DNA of 64,000 bases from Dehalogenimonas sp. THU2 (GTDB taxonomy: Bacteria > Chloroflexota > Dehalococcoidia > Dehalococcoidales > Dehalococcoidaceae): NCBI RefSeq assembly GCF_039749495.1, contig NZ_JBDLLU010000003.1, positions 92,967-156,966 on the forward strand, read 5' to 3'. Under the pieces are notes generated by a model. The model was not told the DNA's origin, did no database searches, and saw nothing but the letters and a program-made list of their open reading frames with translations. The translations under genes were made by a program, and so were the position numbers. This document shows positions 58,631-64,000 of the stretch, piece by piece. Numbering within the stretch: position 1 is the stretch's first letter; each line of letters begins with the position of its first letter.

Positions 58631-59431
58631 TTACCCGGCTGGGAGTACCCCTGCCGGTGAATCGATCCACCATGCCGGAGTCACCGGGTCGGGAACAATC
58701 GAAGACCTAACTCGTAAGATCGATCCCTGCCGGAAAGCAGCCGCCAGATCATCCAGCGCCTCCGGATCGAACGGCTCCTGCCACTTGATCCCCAGTCTAT
58801 CCCGGAACAGATCCACTGGCAGCCCGATATCTGCGATGTATAGATCCCCGACGTGTATTTGTTGGGCCTTTAGTAAGCCAGTTTTGACAAAAGCCAGGGT
58901 CAGCGTGGCCCGGGGCTTGATGTGGGAGTAGCTGTGCCCGGTGTCGGCGTCCATGCCTGAAGGCAGGTCGAGGCAGGTCACGTTGAATCGGGATGACAGG
59001 GAATCGAAAACATCCTTATTATCATCACTTGCGCCAGGGTCAAAACCGTAGCCGAAATAGGCGTCGATGCAACACGCTTCGTCATCGTCCGGAGGCAGGC
59101 CTTCGATAACAGGCACCCCGAAAGCCCTGGCTCTGGCGAGTTGTTCCGCCGGCAGCGGACGAAGACTGCCGGCGCCCCGGGGTAGATAGATTTTAACGTC
59201 GATCCCCCACCCCGCCAGCCTCCTGGCGGCGACGATGCCCCCTCCCCCGTTGTTACCCGGGCCGGCGACCACCGAAAAAGCCCCGCTCTCCCGCGACAGG
59301 CTCAGCGCCAGGCGGGCCAGGTTCAGGCCGGCGTGTTCCATCATGAGTTGAACGCCGGTACGGTATTCCCCGACCATCAGCCGGTCGGCGGCGGCCATCT
59401 GTTCTCTGGAGATCGCTGGTAGCAGTCTCAT
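58631..59431 (-). CDS. nnrE: NAD(P)H-hydrate epimerase
   Basis: This enzyme epimerises damaged NAD(P)HX. The 266-residue YjeF_N-type protein has the N-terminal MAAADRLMV...LMMEHAG helix, GPGNNGGGGIVAARRL (about 58-73), VIEGLPPDD and the catalytic-site LDLPSGMDADTG (about 156-167). It lacks the C-terminal dehydratase (NnrD) domain, so the partner must be elsewhere. The adjacent alcohol dehydrogenase gene lies 15 bases upstream in the same direction. Confidence 0.88.
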   Translation of the reverse strand: MRLLPAISREQMAAADRLMVGEYRTGVQLMMEHAGLNLARLALSLSRESGAFSVVAGPGNNGGGGIVAARRLAGWGIDVKIYLPRGAGSLRPLPAEQLARARAFGVPVIEGLPPDDDEACCIDAYFGYGFDPGASDDNKDVFDSLSSRFNVTCLDLPSGMDADTGHSYSHIKPRATLTLAFVKTGLLKAQQIHVGDLYIADIGLPVDLFRDRLGIKWQEPFDPEALDDLAAAFRQGSILRVRSSIVPDPVTPAWWIDSPAGVLPAG

Positions 59432-59446
59432 TTATCTGTACCAGCT

Positions 59447-60580
59447 CTAGCCGGATACCCGGATCACGGTCTTGATGTGAGCCGGATCGTTTCCCGTAAA
59501 TGCTTTCTCGAAATCCGCCAGGTCGAAACGATTGGTGATGATGCGGCGGGCGAGATCCGGATACTGCCGGTTGATCTCCGGCATAGACGCTACGGCGGCT
59601 AAGAAATGATTGCGGTTGGAATTGACACTGCCTACCAGCACTTGGTTGTACCGGACCATCTGGCCGAAGCTTTGGGCGGCATCGATATTGATCTTGAAAT
59701 CCTTGCGCGGGATGCCGGTCATCACGTAGATGCTGCTCCTGGACATGTACATGATAAGCTCACCGGCGATAGGTGAAGCGCCGGAGGCTTCAAAAACAAT
59801 GTCCAGACGCTGACCGGCCAGGATGTCTTGTGACATGACCTCTTGGGCGCTCATGCCTTTGACATTCAGATAGTGAGCGTCCATATATTTAACCAGTTCC
59901 GCCTTCGGGTGATCGGGGGGAACGATATCGATAGCGATAACCGTCGCCCCGGCGAGCCGGCAGAGCGCGGTGGCCAGGAGACCCAGCGGTCCCACCCCGA
60001 TAACCAGGACGATCTTGCACCCGCCCCACATCGGAGAGTCGAAACTGTGCTCGGGATGGGAACAACTCCAGGGCATGCGGCTCTGGATCAACCTGATCTG
60101 CTGGATACCCTTTTCCACGATCGAAATCGGTTCGGTCAGCACCGCCATATCAGAAAATTCCGGCGGTATTTTGACCACATACTGTTCTTTCTCGACGACC
60201 TTTTCCGTCAGGTATCCGTCCAGCTTGTGAATCCCGTGTTCGGTGAACAGTCCGGTCATGCACATGTCGCTCTGGTTTTCCCGGCAGGGGTGACATATGC
60301 CGCAGCCATGACGGACGGCGGCGGACACCAGATCACCCTCTTTAACGCGGGTAACCGCCGAGCCGACAGCCTCGACGATACCGGTCATCTCGTGTCCCAG
60401 GACCATGGAATTCTTCTGGGCGTCGAAATCGGCGCCGGTTTTTACCGTGTTGTAATCGGTGCCGTCCAAGCCGACCTCTTTAACCCGGATGAGGATGTCA
60501 TCCGGCTCCTCGATCACCGGTTCAGGCAGTTCCAGCGCCTGTAAGCCTTCCCGGCCGCGAATCATACCGACAGCAAACAT
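59447..60580 (-). CDS. Zinc-containing medium-chain alcohol/glucose dehydrogenase
   Basis: The 377-residue MDR protein has the catalytic-zinc region VLGHEMTGIVEAVGS (about 61-75), the four-Cys structural zinc loop CGICHPCRENQSDMC (about 93-107) and a Rossmann fold VLVIGVGPLGLLATALC (about 191-207). The GLFTEHGIHKLDGY and LTEPISIVEKGI phrases resemble archaeal-type glucose 1-dehydrogenases. Substrate and cofactor preference are not determined by sequence alone. Starts at ATG 60580 with AAAGGGAGG upstream. Confidence 0.87.
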   Translation of the reverse strand: MFAVGMIRGREGLQALELPEPVIEEPDDILIRVKEVGLDGTDYNTVKTGADFDAQKNSMVLGHEMTGIVEAVGSAVTRVKEGDLVSAAVRHGCGICHPCRENQSDMCMTGLFTEHGIHKLDGYLTEKVVEKEQYVVKIPPEFSDMAVLTEPISIVEKGIQQIRLIQSRMPWSCSHPEHSFDSPMWGGCKIVLVIGVGPLGLLATALCRLAGATVIAIDIVPPDHPKAELVKYMDAHYLNVKGMSAQEVMSQDILAGQRLDIVFEASGASPIAGELIMYMSRSSIYVMTGIPRKDFKINIDAAQSFGQMVRYNQVLVGSVNSNRNHFLAAVASMPEINRQYPDLARRIITNRFDLADFEKAFTGNDPAHIKTVIRVSG

Positions 60581-60646
60581 CGTGTGCCTCCCTTTTAAAT
60601 ATAATCGATTACAGGTTACGACAATGATCGTTCGGGTCGTATAAGG

Positions 60647-61426
60647 TCACCTTACGGTCTCTGTCCGATCAGCTTCCGACGTCTCCCTGGCATTGATCGC
60701 GCGGATGCAACTGCGCACCACCGCGGCAACCTTATCCGGTTTATGGACGATCCAGGCTTCCTTGATGATCTCGTTGAGGTGGATACTGGCATTGGTGAAG
60801 GGGGTGGCGATGGCAACGACGTACATCCCGGCTTTTTGAGCGGCGGTGATGCCGTTGACTGAATCTTCCAGGACGATGCACTCGTTCGGCTGCACGCCGA
60901 GCCTTTTTGCGGCGGTCAGGTATATCTCAGGGTCCGGTTTCCCTTTGGAGATGTCCTCCGCCGTCAAAATGACATCGAGCAGTGGGCCGATTCCCAGGGA
61001 TTCGACCACGTGATCGACATCTTTGCGTTTGGAGAGCGTGGCCAGGGCGGTCCGGCACCCCAACGCCCGGGCCTCCGATAGAATCTTGATATTGTAAGAC
61101 CATTGATTGTCCCGGATAACCTGGGGATCGGCGACCATCCGGTCATATATCTTGTATCTTATGGCGGTCAGGACTTCCCAGGGTTCGGTGGCCTCGTATT
61201 CCGGCATCAAAGCCCGCAACTCCGCCTCAAGACCGAGTTTGTCCATCACATGCCGGGAAGTGATTTCGCGCGAGGAACCCACGACCTCCCGGTAGGCCTC
61301 CCCAGCCCGGGCATCCGGTTCCGGAAGTCTCCGGATCTGTTGCACCGCAAGGGCGTAGGCTTTCGCCTTCAGTTTTTCAGTCTGGACCAGCACTCCGTCC
61401 AGGTCGAAGATCATGCCCCTTATCAC
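60647..61426 (-). CDS. HAD-superfamily hydrolase (beta-phosphoglucomutase-like)
   Basis: The 259-residue protein has the four HAD motifs: FDLDGVLVQTE (nucleophile Asp), ATLSKRKD (Thr/Ser motif II), GKPDPEIY (Lys motif III) and VLEDSVNGITAAQKAGM (acidic motif IV). An alpha-helical cap lies between motifs I and II. This subclass acts on sugar phosphates or phosphoglycolate; the substrate is unknown. The start is GTG 61426, or ATG 61414 four codons later. Confidence 0.88.
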   Translation of the reverse strand: MIRGMIFDLDGVLVQTEKLKAKAYALAVQQIRRLPEPDARAGEAYREVVGSSREITSRHVMDKLGLEAELRALMPEYEATEPWEVLTAIRYKIYDRMVADPQVIRDNQWSYNIKILSEARALGCRTALATLSKRKDVDHVVESLGIGPLLDVILTAEDISKGKPDPEIYLTAAKRLGVQPNECIVLEDSVNGITAAQKAGMYVVAIATPFTNASIHLNEIIKEAWIVHKPDKVAAVVRSCIRAINARETSEADRTETVR

Positions 61427-61606
61427 GGCGAGCCTCCGGTTAAGTAATCAGCAGTATATTTCAGTATAAGGCCGGAGTGATGTGAAAACAATAAGTTACC
61501 GGCCTATGTCGTCCCCACCAATTCGGGAAACTCATCGGGAAACTCATGCGTCAATACGGCGACAATATTCCGGGAAAAATGATAACATTGATTTACTAAA
61601 GAGGTT

Positions 61607-61661
61607 TCAGGGTATAACCAGGGATTCAGGAACACCTGGTCCGGAGAATAAACCACCCTGA
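61607..61661. repeat. Nested inverted repeats upstream of nrdJ
   Basis: Outer arms TCAGGGT (61607-61613) and ACCCTGA (61655-61661) enclose inner arms ACCAGG (61617-61622) and CCTGGT (61635-61640). The layout could fold as a two-stem RNA or be a binding site. Confidence 0.35.
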
Positions 61662-61717
61662 TCGAGGAATCATTAAAGGGTTATGAAATCCTAATTATAT
61701 TTAAGCATAATGGCGTA

Positions 61718-61746
61718 TTGACTTCTTTTTTACTTTAAGAGATATT
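61718..61746 (+). promoter_or_regulatory. Possible nrdJ promoter
   Basis: TTGACT (61718-61723) and GATATT (61741-61746) are spaced by 17 bases; the leader to the ATG at 61870 would be about 115 bases. Confidence 0.45.
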
Positions 61747-61869
61747 TAGGTAGCGAATAATAACATCGGAATCTTGGAGCGTGGCGCTCTTGAGGTTTGA
61801 TTTTTTGAAAACAAAACACGAGTTATACCCGACAATTTTTACTAAGGGATACTTCTCCGGGAGGTACTC

Positions 61870-63681
61870 ATGATCACTGACTTGGGAAAGATCCCGGGAG
61901 CGATCAGCGACGTGGATTCAAATATGCCCCCTCTTTCGCCCAATTCACTCAGGGTTCTGGAAAAGCGTTACTTAAAACGTAACCGTGCCGGTGAGATTAT
62001 CGAGACACCGGAAGAAATGTTCCGGCGCGTTGCTGGGGCTGTCGCTTCGGCGGAATCTCTTTATAACGCCGGCGCCGACAATTCCGCGGTAGCCGAGGAA
62101 TTCTACAAGATGATGGTCCGTCTGGAATTCCTGCCTAATTCACCCACTCTTTTCAATGCTGGCACTGAAGCCGGGCAGTTATCATCCTGTTTCGTGCTAC
62201 CGATCCCGGATTCGGTGGAAGAGACATTTGAAGCCGTCAAACAAACCGCGCTCATACAAAAAAGCGGTGGCGGCATCGGTATCAATGTCTCACGCATCCG
62301 CCCAAGGGGAGCCGCGGTCGGCGAGCATCTCAACACCGCAGGTGGACCTGTAGCGTTAATTCACGTTTTCGCCGGGGCGGCGGATTATATTCGCCAAGGT
62401 GGGGTTCGTCGGGGTTGTAATTCGGTGATTATGTCGGTTGACCACCCTGACATTATGGAGTTCATCAAGGCTAAGAACGACCCGGAAGTATTGACCAATT
62501 TTTACAACTCCATCCTGATTACCGACGACTTCATGGATCGCGTCAGGTCCGGCGCCGACTATCCGCTTATCGACCCGAACAGCGGAAAGACCACCGGCCG
62601 GCTCTCCGCCAGGGGGGTCTTCGAGCGAATCATAGATCAAGCGTGGCATACCGGAGATCCCGGTTTAGTGTTCGCCGACCGGATCAACCGGGATAATCCC
62701 ACCCCCCTCCTCGGCCGGCTGGAGACTATCACCGGATGTGGTGAGCAAGCGTTATTGCCGCATGAATCATGCAATCTGGGTTCCATAAATCTGGTCAGGA
62801 TGCTCAAGGATGAGGGTAACGGATTAGAAGTCGATTTCGATCAACTTGCCAGGATCGTGCCGCTGGCGATAAGGTTCCTCGACAATGTGATCGATGTCAA
62901 CAAGTTCCCCGTACCTGCCATTGAAGCCGCCACAAAACGCACCCGCAAGATCGGCCTGGGGGTCATGGGTTTCGCCGATATGCTGGTCATGCTTGGTATT
63001 CCTTACAACTCAACCAGGGCTATTGCCGTGGCTGAGGAGATCATGGAGTTCATTGGCAATCACGCTCGGGAAGCTTCTCACAGGTTAGGCCTGGAGCGCG
63101 GCTCGTATCCCGCATGGCAGGGAAGCACCCATCAAACAAAGGGCATTTCCATGCGAAACGCTTCCTGCACGACTATCGCCCCTACCGGTACCTTATCGAT
63201 TATCGCCGGGGTTTCATCCGGTATCGAACCCAACTTCGCCGCGGTTTTCGTCAGGAACATTCTCGACGGCGAGAACCTGCTTGAGATTAACCCTCAGTTT
63301 GAACGGATAGGCCGGGAACGCGGGTTCTTCAAACAGGAACTCCTGGAGACACTCGTATCCTGCAACCACCTCCATAACCGCGATGAGGTGCCGGAGGATG
63401 TGAGGCGGATTTTCGTGACCGCGCACCAGGTTTCGCCGGAATGGCATGTGAGAATTCAAGCCGCGTTCCAGCGGCACACCGACAACGCCGTCAGCAAAAC
63501 GGTGAACTTCCCGCACAGCGCAACCAGGGAAGATATCGCCCGGGTGTTCATGAGCGCGTTCGAGCAGGGATTAAAAGGTATCACCGTTTATCGGGATGAA
63601 AGCCGTGAGTTACAACCGCTATGCACCAGTCAGACAGGGCTTGAACTTATCGGCAAATTATTCAGAGACCAGACAACCTAA
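61870..63681 (+). CDS. nrdJ: Adenosylcobalamin-dependent ribonucleotide reductase (class II)
   Basis: NrdJ makes deoxyribonucleotides using B12 to start the radical reaction. The 603-residue protein has the class II core: LPNSPTLFNAGTEAGQLSSCFVLP (substrate Cys) cut over about 80-103, SGGGIGINVSRIRP, the active-site HESCNLGSINL (about 298-308) with Cys and Glu, and the loop APTGTLSIIAGVSSGIEPNFA. GGGAGGT precedes the ATG. The usual C-terminal redox Cys pair or zinc ribbon is not seen; the protein ends soon after PLCTSQTG. It needs the cobamides made by the cob genes at the window start. Confidence 0.93.
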   Translation: MITDLGKIPGAISDVDSNMPPLSPNSLRVLEKRYLKRNRAGEIIETPEEMFRRVAGAVASAESLYNAGADNSAVAEEFYKMMVRLEFLPNSPTLFNAGTEAGQLSSCFVLPIPDSVEETFEAVKQTALIQKSGGGIGINVSRIRPRGAAVGEHLNTAGGPVALIHVFAGAADYIRQGGVRRGCNSVIMSVDHPDIMEFIKAKNDPEVLTNFYNSILITDDFMDRVRSGADYPLIDPNSGKTTGRLSARGVFERIIDQAWHTGDPGLVFADRINRDNPTPLLGRLETITGCGEQALLPHESCNLGSINLVRMLKDEGNGLEVDFDQLARIVPLAIRFLDNVIDVNKFPVPAIEAATKRTRKIGLGVMGFADMLVMLGIPYNSTRAIAVAEEIMEFIGNHAREASHRLGLERGSYPAWQGSTHQTKGISMRNASCTTIAPTGTLSIIAGVSSGIEPNFAAVFVRNILDGENLLEINPQFERIGRERGFFKQELLETLVSCNHLHNRDEVPEDVRRIFVTAHQVSPEWHVRIQAAFQRHTDNAVSKTVNFPHSATREDIARVFMSAFEQGLKGITVYRDESRELQPLCTSQTGLELIGKLFRDQTT

Positions 63682-63691
63682 AGGGAGATTG

Positions 63692-63886
63692 ATGAAAGTA
63701 CTATTAGTTAATCCAGCCAGACTTGCACCTGCGGACAGGAAGTATGTCACTCTGCCGTACGGCCTTCTATATATCGCAGCTGTCCTCGAGAAGGCAGGTC
63801 ACGATGTCAAAATATACGATTGCAATATCGATTCTCGGCAGCCGTCCGACTTTACCGAGTTAGTAGAATCCCCGTACGTGGTGTAA
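63692..63886 (+). pseudogene. B12-binding radical SAM protein, truncated after 64 residues
   Basis: The frame begins MKVLLVNPARLAPADRKYVT with PYGLLYIAAVLEKAGHDVKIYD, the normal first half of the cobalamin-binding domain that precedes a radical SAM domain. It stops at TAA after SPYVV, where relatives continue (VVGI...), far short of the usual 400-600 residues. The stop seems to come from foreign DNA beginning about 63880. AAGGGAGATTG precedes the ATG; it is 10 bases after nrdJ. Confidence 0.65.
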
Positions 63887-64000
63887 ATTCCTGGAGTTGA
63901 AAAAGCAGGCCATTGTGTGGTTTCTTGAAAGCAAATAACAACAAAGACTTTCAGGAGGTAACCACGACAATGGCCAAAGACAGGATGACACTTTTGGAAT
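63879..64000 (+). mobile_element. Left end of an IS256-type insertion sequence (partial)
   Basis: After the truncation point comes GTGTAAATTCCTGGAGTTGA and a short leader, then TCAGGAGGTAA and an ATG at 63970. The first ten codons read MAKDRMTLLE, a start seen in IS256 (mutator) family transposases. The element runs off the window, so the other terminal repeat and target duplication cannot be checked. The exact left boundary is a guess within about 10 bases. Confidence 0.45.
63970..64000 (+). CDS. Start of probable IS256-family transposase (partial)
   Basis: Ten codons are visible (MAKDRMTLLE) behind a strong AGGAGG ribosome site at 63953-63958. The assignment to a mutator-type transposase rests on the resemblance of this start and on the sudden truncation of the gene just upstream. 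Confidence 0.45.
   Translation, partial: MAKDRMTLLE

Larger units (their letters stand above)
61427..61869. other. Intergenic region upstream of nrdJ
   Basis: This 443-base AT-rich spacer has no gene of note. It contains the nested inverted repeat at 61607-61661 and a possible promoter at 61718-61746. A shorter GAGCG-TGG-CGCTC hairpin lies near 61780. I saw no B12-box or NrdR-box. Confidence 0.6.

Noticed and set aside
61427..61869. Cobalamin riboswitch ahead of nrdJ
   Set aside because: No B12-box or the usual long multi-stem layout was found.

Overview
The window looks like a chromosomal segment from a strictly anaerobic Chloroflexota bacterium of the class Dehalococcoidia. This is inference, based on the combination of corrinoid salvage genes, acetyl-CoA synthase genes without a nearby CO dehydrogenase, a B12-dependent ribonucleotide reductase, a formate dehydrogenase of the NuoEFG type and HdrA/HdrBC-like proteins. 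No reductive dehalogenase gene, rRNA operon or CRISPR array is visible.

Layout. 1-2.0 kb (+): end of cobT, then cobS, cobC, cobU (nucleotide-loop assembly and salvage of cobamides). 2.1-20.5 kb (-): an almost unbroken 18 kb run. It starts at fhs and continues with a reductive activator, cooC/acsF, folD, acsD, acsB, acsC, acsE, a DUF3786 gene and a two-component pair. A second unit follows with its own promoter and a perfect palindromic operator: HdrBC-like, HdrA-GltD fusion, then trxA. Together these give the methyl branch from formate to methyl-THF (minus MetF) and the carbonyl-branch synthase (minus CODH). 20.7-22.1 kb: an Fe-S protein, a PAP2 protein and a 35-residue membrane peptide. 22.3-22.7 kb (-): tRNA-Phe, -Leu, -Gln and -Asn. 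22.8-28.2 kb: ftsK, a repeat-rich spacer, ruvA, a four-helix-bundle cassette flanked by inverted repeats, a small DnaJ-type zinc protein and a GyrI-like protein. 28.4-30.3 kb: a second NarL-type two-component system. 30.5-31.7 kb (-): hisI and hisA, the latter apparently starting at AUC.

31.9-37.8 kb (+): a ten-PAS hybrid histidine kinase with an in-frame amber codon just before its receiver domain, then a frameshifted PAS-diguanylate cyclase and a small cysteine-containing peptide. 38-47.5 kb: prs, glyA, a pentapeptide-repeat protein, type-4 uracil-DNA glycosylase, RNase J, hsp20 with its MerR regulator, ruvC, yebC and an MFS exporter. 47.5-51.7 kb (-): a molybdate/tungstate uptake operon (SUOX-fold lipoprotein, wtpA, wtpB, wtpC, mop). 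Its leader carries a consensus promoter, a Moco-type riboswitch and an intrinsic terminator. 51.9-52.7 kb: a DUF3068-like protein. 52.9-58.4 kb (-): nuoE-, nuoF- and fdhA-type formate dehydrogenase genes plus acpS. 58.5 kb: tRNA-fMet. 58.6-61.4 kb (-): nnrE, a zinc alcohol dehydrogenase and a HAD phosphatase. 61.9-64 kb (+): nrdJ, then a B12-binding/radical-SAM gene cut short by what looks like an IS256-type insertion running off the window.

How it fits together. The tungstate/molybdate transporter and Moco riboswitch would supply the formate dehydrogenase. That enzyme, with Fhs, FolD, AcsE, AcsCD and AcsB, could run a one-carbon/acetyl route that depends on the cobamides salvaged by CobTSCU. 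The Hdr pair is a candidate electron module for the methyl branch. The most unusual sequence-level observations are the amber-split hybrid kinase, the AUC start of hisA, the CTG start of the acs-operon kinase, the promoter-operator in front of the hdr unit, the Moco leader and the missing CODH.
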